Of a DNA stretch of 10,011 bases, positions 1-6,402 are shown one piece after another. Position 1 is the first letter of the stretch. Each line of letters starts with the position of its first letter. Below the pieces are notes generated by a model. It saw only the letters and a list, made by a program, of their open reading frames with translations, was not told the DNA's origin and searched no databases. Origin of the DNA: Saprospiraceae bacterium (GTDB lineage: Bacteria; Bacteroidota; Bacteroidia; Chitinophagales; Saprospiraceae); assembly GCA_020436865.1 (NCBI GenBank), contig JAGQXA010000209.1:1-10011 (forward strand), read 5' to 3'. Position numbers and translations under genes: made by a program.

Positions 1-258
1 CGGGTCCTGCACGCGAGCGAGCTCGACGATTCAGAAGTGCGGGTGTTGTCGAACGTGACGATCCGCAACAAGAAATCAGGTAAAGACATAACCTATCAGC
101 TCGTTTCCGAATCGGAAGCCGACCTCAAAAGCAAGAAGATCTCCGTCAATTCACCGATCGGCAACGGCCTGCTCGGCAAGAAGGTCGGGGAAGTCGCTGT
201 GATCACTACTCCGCGCGGCGACATCGAATTCGAGATCGTTAAAATCACCATAGAATAA
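1..258 (+). CDS. greA: Transcription elongation factor GreA, C-terminal part (5' end outside window)
   Basis: GreA binds RNA polymerase through its secondary channel and stimulates cleavage of backtracked transcripts in the cytoplasm. The frame is open from base 1, so the 85 visible residues are the C-terminal FKBP-like domain of a protein usually near 157 residues; the N-terminal coiled coil lies upstream of the window. The signature is the run SEADLKSKKIS followed by NSPIGNGLLGKKVGE and a closing beta-strand ending in KITIE, which matches the conserved GreA C-terminal fold. A GTG at 37 could be mistaken for a start, but the upstream residues (RVLHASELDD) continue the domain, so the gene is truncated by the window edge only. 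The next gene begins one base after the stop, which suggests co-transcription. GreB is the main alternative; the length before the edge cannot exclude it. Confidence 0.9.
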   Translation, partial: RVLHASELDDSEVRVLSNVTIRNKKSGKDITYQLVSESEADLKSKKISVNSPIGNGLLGKKVGEVAVITTPRGDIEFEIVKITIE

Positions 259-259
259 G

Positions 260-661
260 ATGGCCAGCATTTTCACAAAGATCGTAAGAGGAGAGATCCC
301 TTGCCACCGGGTGGCGGAATCGGAAGACTACCTCGCCTTTCTGGATATTCGGCCGCTCTCGACGGGCCACACCCTGGTCATTCCCAAGAAAGAGGTCGAC
401 TATTTCTTCGACCTCGACGACGACTACCTCGGGCGGCTAATGATCTTTGCCAAGAAGGTGGCGAAGGCTCTGGAAGCGGTCGTTCCCTGTGAACGCATCG
501 GAGTGTCGGTGGTTGGGCTGGAGGTGCCGCACGCGCATGTGCATCTCATTCCGATCAACAAGGTGTCGGACATGAGCTTCGAGCGCACTCCCCTCGACCT
601 ATCCTCCGAAGAGTTGGCCGACCTGGCCGGACGCATTTTCCGCGAATTCTCCCAATCCTGA
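260..661 (+). CDS. HIT-family (histidine triad) nucleotide hydrolase
   Basis: The 133-residue protein belongs to the HIT superfamily, cytoplasmic hydrolases that cleave nucleotide phosphoramidates or dinucleoside polyphosphates; the exact substrate cannot be read from sequence. The N-terminus SIFTKIVRGEIPCHRVAE is the usual HINT/HIT opening, GHTLVIPKKEVDYFFDL (residues 36-52) forms the central sheet strand and loop, and the catalytic triad HAHVHLIP lies at 91-98 with the expected His-x-His-x-His spacing. Length is normal for the family. The ATG at 260 follows the greA stop by one base with no Shine-Dalgarno, so translation is probably coupled to greA in a greA-HIT operon. The gene converges on gldB with 13 bases between stop codons. 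Confidence 0.92.
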   Translation: MASIFTKIVRGEIPCHRVAESEDYLAFLDIRPLSTGHTLVIPKKEVDYFFDLDDDYLGRLMIFAKKVAKALEAVVPCERIGVSVVGLEVPHAHVHLIPINKVSDMSFERTPLDLSSEELADLAGRIFREFSQS

Positions 662-674
662 AAGAATATCCCTG

Positions 675-1730
675 TTATCTGCGGTCGGGGCGATAGCGGG
701 CGCCGTCCAGCAAGCGCTGGGCATCGTCGAGTTCGAGCAGTTCGGTCATGCGGGTCTCCGGATGTCGCTTCATGTAGCTCCTGACGATCTGCCATCCGAT
801 CCAGTTGGCCGTTCGTCCGGGCGCTTCCGGAGGCATGCCGGGTGAATTCGGGCTGTATTCCACCAGCTTGCGGTAATCCTGCCAGTTGCTGGAATACAGT
901 AACTCCTCGCGCAGGAAGTGGGCCCAGATCTCCAGTTCATTCTCTTCGCACCAAGCTAGCTGAGCGGGCGAATACTCCATGATCACCGTGTCGGAAACGT
1001 AGGGCAACAGGTGATCGAGCAGATAGAGCTTCTTGCCGTTCTGGACCATCTGGTCGAGCAGTCGATTGCCGCGCGCGTCGCCCACCAGGTCTTCGATCAA
1101 CGGCTTCAGCGTTTTCGACGCCAGATGGTCGCGGTTGTACGATCGGGTGAGGTAATCGGAAAAATTGGAGTTGCCCGGATTATAGCGCATATAAGGAAAT
1201 CCGGGGCCCAGGAAAAAGTCGAGCCCCGTTGCCAGCGAGTTTTCTCCGTAAATGAAGTTGGCGACGGTAAATTCCGACAGAAAGGTCGTCACATCCGGTA
1301 CCTGCCGGTCCGGGAAGTAATACTTGAAAAACCGGAACGCTTCTGTCAGGTCTTCGCGGTACCCTTCCAGATCAGGGTAAACGATCAGACAGGTGTCGTA
1401 CAACTTGCGCACGAAAGGACTGCTTACAAAGCCTTTGACATAGGCGACATGTCCTTCCGGAGCGATCACCGAGTCTTTCGATCCCAATAGCTGTCCGAAG
1501 AAGATCTCCCCGAATTCCGGATATTCTTCCTCCAGCTTGCTCAGCCCTTCCGCAAAGCGGCTCGTATCGATCCCGAAGAGGTCTTTCTCAAAACGGCGAA
1601 GTTGCAGATCGACCGGAATGTCGGACACGTCGGGGATGGGCTCTTCCTGCTGACATTGCCACAGTAATAGTACCAAAAGCATTGGGAGGAGGAACCGGAA
1701 GAAGGACGGAATTTGACCGGAATACTTCAT
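675..1730 (-). CDS. gldB: GldB-like gliding motility lipoprotein
   Basis: The 351-residue protein resembles GldB, a Bacteroidota lipoprotein required for gliding motility in Flavobacterium, with a fold distantly related to DUF2268-type putative peptidases. A longer open frame runs upstream to 1940, but the ATG at 1730 places a signal peptide at the N-terminus (hydrophobic stretch at residues 10-25) ending in LLLWQC, with Cys26 as the candidate lipidated residue. The mature part starts with an acidic linker and then VDLQLRRFEKDLF (40-52), typical of the GldB N-terminal strand. GLDFFLGPGFPY (169-180) and the C-terminal helical block with WAHFLREELLYSS (269-281) and PGRTANWIGWQIVRSYM (304-320) match conserved GldB segments. 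The residue before the Cys is Gln rather than Ser, Gly or Ala, so lipidation is less certain than the family call. gldC, which neighbours gldB in flavobacteria, is not present here. Confidence 0.8.
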   Translation of the reverse strand: MKYSGQIPSFFRFLLPMLLVLLLWQCQQEEPIPDVSDIPVDLQLRRFEKDLFGIDTSRFAEGLSKLEEEYPEFGEIFFGQLLGSKDSVIAPEGHVAYVKGFVSSPFVRKLYDTCLIVYPDLEGYREDLTEAFRFFKYYFPDRQVPDVTTFLSEFTVANFIYGENSLATGLDFFLGPGFPYMRYNPGNSNFSDYLTRSYNRDHLASKTLKPLIEDLVGDARGNRLLDQMVQNGKKLYLLDHLLPYVSDTVIMEYSPAQLAWCEENELEIWAHFLREELLYSSNWQDYRKLVEYSPNSPGMPPEAPGRTANWIGWQIVRSYMKRHPETRMTELLELDDAQRLLDGARYRPDRR

Positions 1731-1958
1731 TGTTTGCAAGGGAAGTTTGAATTTTTCAAGGGCAATTGGACGCAAAACCGAGGTAAACTTCGTTTTGAAG
1801 GCGTAGATTTGCACCCAGAAGAGTGGAAGCCCAACAAAAACGCTAAGATAAGGGTAGTTGTTGCATTTTTTGCTTTCCCGATCGGGCAGAAGGACGGGCC
1901 TCCGACCGGTTACTATCGATAAGATTCCTGAAATCGCCAATCATACAATCAAAAACAA
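1731..1958. promoter_or_regulatory. Divergent intergenic region between gldB and the barrel gene
   Basis: This 228-bp region should hold the promoters of both flanking genes. A perfect TAnnTTTG match (TAGATTTG, plus strand, 1804-1811) resembles a Bacteroidota -7 element and is followed by GCA, but no TTTG-like -33 element sits 19-20 bases upstream, and it would give a leader of about 140 nt. On the minus strand TATCTTAG (1850 to 1843) is a one-mismatch -7 candidate for gldB, again without a clear -33. No terminator or RNA fold is obvious. Confidence 0.3.
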
Positions 1959-2732
1959 ATGATCATGAAAAGACTCGTTGCCGTACTGGCTCTCCTCCTG
2001 TGCTTTTGGTTTGCCGGTCATGCCCAGGAATTGCGCTTTGGCTTCCAGGCCAGCCCGACCTTTACCTGGCTGGATTCCGACGATAAGTTCATCAACTCCA
2101 GCGGCTCTAACCTGGGCTTGAAACTGGGGATCCGCGGCGAATATTTCTTCGCCGAGAAATATGCCTTCTTTGCCGGCCTGGGATTCGGTTTTAATCAGGG
2201 AGGCACCCTGCTTCACGATGTCGGAGGCATCTTCTGGCCGGATTCCGATCTGAGCGACGAGGATCTGCGCGACCTTTCCCGCGCCGAAGATGTCAAACTG
2301 AAATACTCCATCCGCTATGTGGAGGTCCCCTTCGGATTGAAGCTCGTGACCAACGAGATCCTGCGCGATTTTCGCTTCTTTTTCGAAGTGCCCATTACCC
2401 TGGGCGTACGAGGACCGGCCCGGGGCGATATCCTGGGCACCGGCGCGGCCATGCTCAATTCAGAAGATGAGGATATCAAGAAGGACGTCAACGTCTTCAA
2501 CGCCAGCTGGGGCCTCGGGCTGGGCGCCGAATACAACATTCGGGGCAGCAGCAAAGGCGATACCAACCTGCTCCTCGGCATCTCCTATAATCAGGGGTTC
2601 CTGGATGTCACCAACGACAAAGGCGCCGAAAAGATCTTTCGCGACGAGAACGACATGATCTTTGATCGCGAAGATGAAGATTCCGTCGGCACGATCCGCG
2701 GCATTACCATCATGGTCGGGGTCATGTTCTGA
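1959..2732 (+). CDS. Outer membrane beta-barrel protein (PorT/OmpW-like porin family)
   Basis: The 257-residue protein is an exported outer membrane barrel of the type annotated in Bacteroidota as 'porin family' or 'outer membrane beta-barrel' (OMP_b-brl_2-like). Residues 4-22 form a signal peptide with likely cleavage at GHA|Q. The mature chain shows alternating aromatic/hydrophobic strands: ELRFGFQASPTFTWL (24-38), LGLKLGIRGEYFF (52-64), YAFFAGLGFGFN (68-79), LKYSIRYVEVPFGLKLV (114-130), WGLGLGAEYNI (184-194), TNLLLGISYNQGF (202-214) and TIRGITIMVGVMF at the C-terminus, ending in Phe as expected for BAM-dependent barrels. Long acidic loops lie at 95-112, 165-178 and 217-242. ATG codons at 1959 and 1965 are both possible; the second gives a more typical MKRL start. 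The resemblance to PorT is at the fold level, so I do not assign a T9SS assembly role. A strong terminator follows 14 bases downstream of the stop. Confidence 0.85.
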   Translation: MIMKRLVAVLALLLCFWFAGHAQELRFGFQASPTFTWLDSDDKFINSSGSNLGLKLGIRGEYFFAEKYAFFAGLGFGFNQGGTLLHDVGGIFWPDSDLSDEDLRDLSRAEDVKLKYSIRYVEVPFGLKLVTNEILRDFRFFFEVPITLGVRGPARGDILGTGAAMLNSEDEDIKKDVNVFNASWGLGLGAEYNIRGSSKGDTNLLLGISYNQGFLDVTNDKGAEKIFRDENDMIFDREDEDSVGTIRGITIMVGVMF

Positions 2733-2746
2733 TCGACTGAAGCGTC

Positions 2747-2786
2747 AAGGCCCGACCGGAGATAGTGTTCCGGTCGGGCCTTTTTG
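2747..2786 (+). terminator. Rho-independent terminator of the barrel gene
   Basis: A perfect 14-bp inverted repeat (2747-2760, AAGGCCCGACCGGA, pairing with 2769-2782) has an 8-nt loop and runs straight into five Ts (2781-2785). It lies just after the stop of the outer membrane barrel gene and before nadC, so nadC is probably transcribed independently. On the minus strand the stem is preceded by A-rich sequence but has no T tract after it, so it is directional for the plus strand. Confidence 0.93.
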
Positions 2787-2825
2787 TGCAGCCCCAAAGC
2801 CATTCGCTACCAAAATTTCTGGCCA

Positions 2826-3695
2826 ATGACCAATGTTTTCGAATCGAAAGACACCTTCATTCCCTTCTTTATCGAGCAAGCGCTGCAAGAGGACGTCGGT
2901 TCCGGCGACCACACTTCTCAGGCGTGCATTCCTGCCGACGATCGTACCTCGGCCCGCCTCTACGTCAAAGACGCGGGCGTTCTGGCCGGAGTAGAACTAG
3001 CCCAACGCTTCTTCCAGGCAGTCGATCCCAGCGCGCAATTCCGGGCCCTGCTCGCCGATGGCGCCGATGTCAGCTTCGGCCAGGTGGCCTTTGAAGTGGA
3101 ATGCAATACCCGGGCCCTGCTCCGCGTGGAGAGGGCTTTGCTCAACAGCATGCAGCGCATGAGCGGCATCGCCACCTTGAGCAATCGATACCATTTCGAG
3201 GTGGAAGATCTGCCCGTGAAGATCCTGGATACCCGCAAGACGACCCCTCTTCTTCGCTATCTCGAGAAATGGGCTGTGAGTCTGGGCGGCTGCCATAATT
3301 ACCGCTTTGGGCTGTTCGATTGGATCATGATCAAGGATAATCATATCGATGCCTGTGGGGGCATTCGGGAAGCTATCGAAAAAGTTGCCGGCTATCAACG
3401 TGAAAAAGGGCTGGAGCTGGGAGTGACGGTGGAAGTGCGCAACCTGGTCGAACTGCATCAGGTACTGGAAGTCGGGCAGATAACCCGCATCATGTTCGAC
3501 AACTTCGACCTGCCGATCCTGGCGGAGGCCGTGGAAGTCGTGGGCAAGCGCTTTGAAACGGAAGCCTCCGGAGGAGTCAATATCCATACTGTGCGCCGTA
3601 TCGCCATGACCGGGGTCGACTACGTGTCGGTTGGGGCGCTCACGCACTCTGCAACCAGCCTGGACCTCAGCCTGAAAGTCGTCGGCAAGGAATGA
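2826..3695 (+). CDS. nadC: Nicotinate-nucleotide pyrophosphorylase (carboxylating), quinolinate phosphoribosyltransferase
   Basis: NadC converts quinolinate and PRPP to nicotinate mononucleotide, CO2 and pyrophosphate in de novo NAD synthesis in the cytoplasm. The 289-residue protein has the normal length. Conserved segments include EDVGSGDHTS (22-31), ERALLNSMQRMSGIAT (102-117), ILDTRKTTPLLRYLEKWAV (133-151, with Arg137 and Lys138), GGCHNYRFGLFDWIMIKDNH (154-173, with His157, Arg160 and Lys170), the acidic site residues in VEVRN (Glu203) and MFDNF (Asp225), and EASGGVNIHTVR (246-257) followed by GVDYVSVGALTHS (263-275). The frame is open up to 2784, but those upstream codons lie in the terminator of the previous gene, so the ATG at 2826 is chosen. 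No nadA or nadB is nearby. The stop is separated by a single base from the stop of a convergent small gene. Confidence 0.97.
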   Translation: MTNVFESKDTFIPFFIEQALQEDVGSGDHTSQACIPADDRTSARLYVKDAGVLAGVELAQRFFQAVDPSAQFRALLADGADVSFGQVAFEVECNTRALLRVERALLNSMQRMSGIATLSNRYHFEVEDLPVKILDTRKTTPLLRYLEKWAVSLGGCHNYRFGLFDWIMIKDNHIDACGGIREAIEKVAGYQREKGLELGVTVEVRNLVELHQVLEVGQITRIMFDNFDLPILAEAVEVVGKRFETEASGGVNIHTVRRIAMTGVDYVSVGALTHSATSLDLSLKVVGKE

Positions 3696-3696
3696 T

Positions 3697-3855
3697 CTAG
3701 GCCGGATAACTGGCCACTGTGAGCCAAGCCAGCACGCCCATGGAAATGAGGACTAGCCAAAAACGAATGTCCTTGTAAAAAATGGTGGATTTTTCGGATA
3801 GCACGTCAAATAGATTGAAGATTAGAATGACGATGAGTATCGATATGATCAACAT
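3697..3855 (-). CDS. Small two-helix membrane protein, unknown function
   Basis: From the ATG at 3855 this frame encodes 52 residues: a first hydrophobic helix (MLIISILIVILIFNLFDVL, 1-19), a short charged connector with EKSTIFYKD, and a second helix (WLVLISMGVLAWLTVASY) ending at the C-terminus. An in-frame ATG at 3927 would add a 24-residue non-hydrophobic N-terminus (76 residues total); I prefer the shorter form because it begins directly with the helix. The two-helix hairpin with a charged loop and the FYKDIRFW connector look like a real protein rather than a shadow frame, and the gene sits outside both flanking CDSs. I do not recognise a family. It ends one base from the nadC stop and lies downstream of pyrD on the same strand with a 180-bp gap holding a repeat. 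Confidence 0.6.
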   Translation of the reverse strand: MLIISILIVILIFNLFDVLSEKSTIFYKDIRFWLVLISMGVLAWLTVASYPA

Positions 3856-3950
3856 GGGAGTGGGCGGTTCGCGTAAGCCAGAAGGAACTTGAACGGCGCC
3901 TCCGTTCAAATACCCTCCAAAAAGCATACCATTTATAAAAAATCTAATAT

Positions 3951-3999
3951 GTCTTGCCGGCTATGCCGACGGACAGGCCAGGCAATCGCGGCAGACGCG
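3951..3999. repeat. Short GC-rich palindromic intergenic repeat (REP-like)
   Basis: A GC-rich block stands out in otherwise AT-rich spacer DNA between the small membrane gene and pyrD. Outer arms GTCTTGCCG (3951-3959) and CGGCAGAC (3989-3996) pair with one bulged T, and TGCC (3964-3967) can pair with GGCA (3981-3984) inside. It resembles the short dispersed palindromes common between genes in Bacteroidota. Because it lies 3' of pyrD it could also act as a minus-strand mRNA end structure, but it has no T tract. Confidence 0.5.
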
Positions 4000-4035
4000 A
4001 ATGCCGAAAGCACAAAATATCCCGTTAGAACAACG

Positions 4036-5073
4036 CTAGGATTGATTCAGGAGAGCCCGATGTATGTGGCGGATCAGCCGCGGCCCCTCGTAGATCAGGC
4101 CGGTGTAAACCTGCACCAAAGTGGCTCCTGCGGCTAGTTTCTCGAGTGCATCTTCGGCACTGTGAATGCCTCCGACGCCAATGATCGTCCATTTCCCCTG
4201 TGAGGCCTTACTTAAATAACGGATCACTTCGGTCGACCGCTGCCCTACCGGCTTGCCGCTGATCCCTCCGGCGCCTAATTTTTCCACCTGACTTGCGGAG
4301 GTTCGCAGGCCTTCCCGGGAAACAGTGGTGTTGGTGGCGATCACGCCGGCAATCTGGGTCTGCTCCACGATCTCGATAATGTCGTCAAGTTGCCCCTCTG
4401 TGAGATCAGGGGCGATCTTGAGCAAGATAGGCTTTGGCGTGGGTTTTTGCCGGTTGAGTTCCTGCAATTGGGCGAGCAGTTTGGTGAGGGGCTCTTTTTC
4501 CTGCAGATCGCGTAAATTCGGAGTGTTGGGGGAGCTGACGTTGACGACAAAATAATCGACATGCGGATAGAGCTGTTCGAAACAGAAGGTATAGTCGCCC
4601 ACGGCCTCTTCGTTTGGGGTCGTCTTGTTCTTGCCGATATTGCCGCCGATGATCACTTTTCCCGTGTTTCGCGTGCGAAGCCGCCGCACGAGGGCTTCGA
4701 CCCCTTCATTGTTGAATCCCATCCGGTTGAGCAGGGCTTCGTCGGCCGGCAATCGAAACAGGCGCGGCCGCGGATTGCCCGGCTGCGGCCTGGGCGTCAC
4801 CGTGCCGAGTTCCAGGAAACCGAAGCCCAATCGGGCCATGTGGCGATAGTACCGCCCGTCTTTGTCGAAGCCGGCGGCCAGGCCGACCGGGTTTGGAAAG
4901 GTCAGGCCAAAGGCCTTCCGCTCCAGGCGGACATCCTCCGTCTGGTACAAAGCCCGGAAAAGGACCTTCGCGCCGGGGATGTACCCTGCCAGGCGGAACA
5001 GGAACATCACGAGGAAATGAGCGCGTTCGGGAGCGATGAGAAAGAAAAGGGGCTTGAGCAGGGATCGGTACAC
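4036..5073 (-). CDS. pyrD: Dihydroorotate dehydrogenase, class 2 (quinone-dependent)
   Basis: PyrD class 2 oxidises dihydroorotate to orotate with FMN and passes electrons to the membrane quinone pool, the fourth step of pyrimidine synthesis. The 345-residue length and the N-terminal amphipathic/hydrophobic extension (residues 1-40, [16 protein letters not shown]) are typical of the membrane-associated class 2. Conserved motifs are [10 protein letters not shown] (64-73), [20 protein letters not shown] (88-107), NRMGFNNEG (116-124), [11 protein letters not shown] (178-188) with Ser181 at the catalytic base position and Asn183, LKIAPDLT (218-225), ATNTT (246-250), GAGGISGKP (267-275) and GVGGI plus [11 protein letters not shown] (321-331) for FMN phosphate binding. 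The start is GTG at 5073: no ATG exists in frame before the upstream stop at 5107-5109, and residues right after the GTG already match the family. Divergent from the sugar dehydrogenase gene. Confidence 0.97.
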   Translation of the reverse strand: MYRSLLKPLFFLIAPERAHFLVMFLFRLAGYIPGAKVLFRALYQTEDVRLERKAFGLTFPNPVGLAAGFDKDGRYYRHMARLGFGFLELGTVTPRPQPGNPRPRLFRLPADEALLNRMGFNNEGVEALVRRLRTRNTGKVIIGGNIGKNKTTPNEEAVGDYTFCFEQLYPHVDYFVVNVSSPNTPNLRDLQEKEPLTKLLAQLQELNRQKPTPKPILLKIAPDLTEGQLDDIIEIVEQTQIAGVIATNTTVSREGLRTSASQVEKLGAGGISGKPVGQRSTEVIRYLSKASQGKWTIIGVGGIHSAEDALEKLAAGATLVQVYTGLIYEGPRLIRHIHRALLNQS

Positions 5074-5101
5074 GAATGGAATATTTGCGGGTAAACAAGC
5101 C

Positions 5102-5135
5102 CTAAATTAGGCCCCATTCGCCAAATCACCAACAA
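5102..5135 (-). promoter_or_regulatory. Candidate pyrD promoter (Bacteroidota type)
   Basis: Read on the minus strand, TAATTTAG (5109 to 5102) matches the Bacteroidota -7 consensus TAnnTTTG at 5 of 6 fixed positions, and a GTTG lies 20 bases upstream of it as a -33 element. The implied transcript start near 5095 leaves a leader of about 20 nt before the GTG start. The same xTTG-N20-TAnnTT spacing appears upstream of the T9SS cargo gene. Confidence 0.4.
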
Positions 5136-5187
5136 GGGCCGGCAAATAAACCAAGCCGATCCGCAACCTTTTCCAACCGATTGGTCT

Positions 5188-5195
5188 TATCTTCA
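5188..5195 (+). promoter_or_regulatory. Weak candidate -7 element for the sugar dehydrogenase gene
   Basis: TATCTTCA keeps four of the six fixed positions of TAnnTTTG and lies 27 bases before the chosen ATG at 5223, a plausible leader length. No TTTG or TTG is found 19-20 bases upstream (only a TTTT at 5169-5172, 15 bases away), so the assignment is weak. Confidence 0.2.
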
Positions 5196-5222
5196 GAAAT
5201 GCTCTATACGAAAACCATTGCC

Positions 5223-6362
5223 ATGAATACTGCCAGATACCTCTTTTCCGCTTTGTTGTTACTGGGCCTTGCCTGTTCCTCCATCAACCGGCCCAAAGAC
5301 AAGGACTTACCGGCCAGCGATCTGCCGCTCGAATCGATCCGCTTGCCCGAAGGCTTTCAGATCGACATCTATGCGGCCGATGTGACAAACGCGCGCTCGA
5401 TGGACCTCTCTCCGGGCGGAGTGCTGTATGTTGGAACCCGCAGCCAGGGCGACGTCTACGCATTGGTCGACCGCGACGGCGATTACGTCGCCGACGAAAA
5501 GCACGTGCTGGCCACCGGTTTGAAAATGCCGAACGGAGTGGCGTTTCGCGACGGCGATCTCTACATCGCGGAAGTGAGCCGCATCCTCAAGCTGGAGGAC
5601 ATCGAAAATAGATTGGCCGATCCGCCGGCTCCCAAGGTCGTCTATGACCGGTACCCCACGGAGACCCACCACGGCTGGAAATTCATCGACTTCGGCCCCG
5701 ACGGAAAGCTCTACGTGCCCGTCGGGGCTCCATGCAATATCTGTGAATCGAAAGATCCGGTCTTCAACTCCCTGACCCGGATCAATCCTGACGGAAGCGG
5801 CTTCGAGATCGTGCAGGAAGGGATCCGCAATACCGTAGGTTTCACCTGGCACCCCGATAATCAGGAACTTTGGTTTACCGACAACGGTCGCGACTGGATG
5901 GGTGACGATCTGCCGGCCTGTGAACTGAATCATGCTCCCCGCGACCACATGCACTTTGGGTATCCTTACTGCCATCAGGGTGACCTGCCGGATCCGGAAT
6001 TCGGCAACAAGCGCAATTGTGCCGAATTCACGCCGCCCGCACAGAATTTAGGCCCCCACGTGGCTCCCCTGGGCGTCGAATTCTATACCGGCACGCAATT
6101 CCCTGCCGAGTACGACCGGCAGATCCTCATTGCCGAGCACGGCTCCTGGAACCGGAGCCAGAAGATCGGTTATCGGGTCACCCTCGTCACCCTGGAGAAC
6201 GGCCAGGCTACCAGCTACCGGCCATTCGCCGAGGGTTGGCTCGACGAAAGCACCGACGATGTGTGGGGCCGCCCGGTAGATCTGGAATTTCTACCGGACG
6301 GGTCGATGCTGGTTTCCGACGATTTTGCCGACGTGATCTATCGGATCCATTATGGGAGGTGA
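5223..6362 (+). CDS. PQQ-dependent sugar (aldose/sorbosone-type) dehydrogenase, probable lipoprotein
   Basis: The 379-residue protein is a six-bladed beta-propeller of the soluble glucose/sorbosone dehydrogenase type, which oxidise sugars in the periplasm with PQQ; the substrate is not predictable. The ATG at 5223 gives a signal peptide ending LLLLGLACSS with Cys18 as probable lipidation site; starts at 5181 (TTG) or 5199 only add a leader that spoils the signal peptide. Core motifs: RLPEGFQIDIYA (40-51), HHGWKFIDFGPDGKLYVPVG (149-168; His149 or His150 at the catalytic base position), IRNTVGFTWHP (201-211; Arg202), LWFTDNGRDWMGDDLP (216-231), HFGYPYCHQG (244-253), AEHGSWNRS (304-312) and WGRPVDLEFLPDGSMLVSDD (348-367). 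Five cysteines (171, 174, 233, 250, 266) in the exported domain may form disulfides. No PQQ synthesis genes or cytochrome partner are in the window. The TGA stop is part of a heptamer repeat array. Confidence 0.88.
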   Translation: MNTARYLFSALLLLGLACSSINRPKDKDLPASDLPLESIRLPEGFQIDIYAADVTNARSMDLSPGGVLYVGTRSQGDVYALVDRDGDYVADEKHVLATGLKMPNGVAFRDGDLYIAEVSRILKLEDIENRLADPPAPKVVYDRYPTETHHGWKFIDFGPDGKLYVPVGAPCNICESKDPVFNSLTRINPDGSGFEIVQEGIRNTVGFTWHPDNQELWFTDNGRDWMGDDLPACELNHAPRDHMHFGYPYCHQGDLPDPEFGNKRNCAEFTPPAQNLGPHVAPLGVEFYTGTQFPAEYDRQILIAEHGSWNRSQKIGYRVTLVTLENGQATSYRPFAEGWLDESTDDVWGRPVDLEFLPDGSMLVSDDFADVIYRIHYGR

Positions 6363-6394
6363 GATGTGGGATATGAGATGTGGGATTTGGGATG
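6353..6394 (+). repeat. Heptanucleotide tandem array, six degenerate units
   Basis: Six contiguous 7-bp units read TGGGAGG, TGAGATG, TGGGATA, TGAGATG, TGGGATT, TGGGATG, consensus TGRGATN. The array begins in the last two codons of the sugar dehydrogenase gene, supplies its TGA stop in the second unit, and ends 8 bases before the stop of the convergent T9SS cargo gene. It resembles the short tandemly repeated heptamers known from cyanobacteria. No hairpin terminator is visible in this gap. Confidence 0.8.
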
Positions 6395-6402
6395 ATCGTA
6401 TC

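Noticed and set aside
1011..1490. 159-residue plus-strand open frame opposite gldB
   Set aside because: The gldB frame shows family motifs over the same bases, while this frame shows none.
1731..1940. N-terminal 70-residue extension of the gldB frame
   Set aside because: It would bury the signal peptide in the interior of the protein and covers the region where divergent promoters are expected.
2784..2825. 14-residue upstream extension of nadC
   Set aside because: It starts in the T tract of the preceding terminator and does not match the NadC N-terminus.
2997..3647. 216-residue open frame antisense to nadC
   Set aside because: It lies wholly inside the well-supported nadC gene, has no recognisable domain and is His/Gln-rich as expected for a shadow frame in GC-rich DNA.
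3928..4035. CRISPR-like or riboswitch structure in the pyrD-downstream spacer
   Set aside because: Only one short palindrome is present, with no repeat-spacer periodicity and no aptamer-like conserved core.
4561..5094. 177-residue plus-strand open frame opposite pyrD
   Set aside because: All pyrD motifs are intact on the other strand; this is a shadow.
5307..5975. 222-residue open frame antisense to the sugar dehydrogenase
   Set aside because: Fully within the coding sequence of a clear family member; composition is that of a reverse-complement shadow and no motif is visible.
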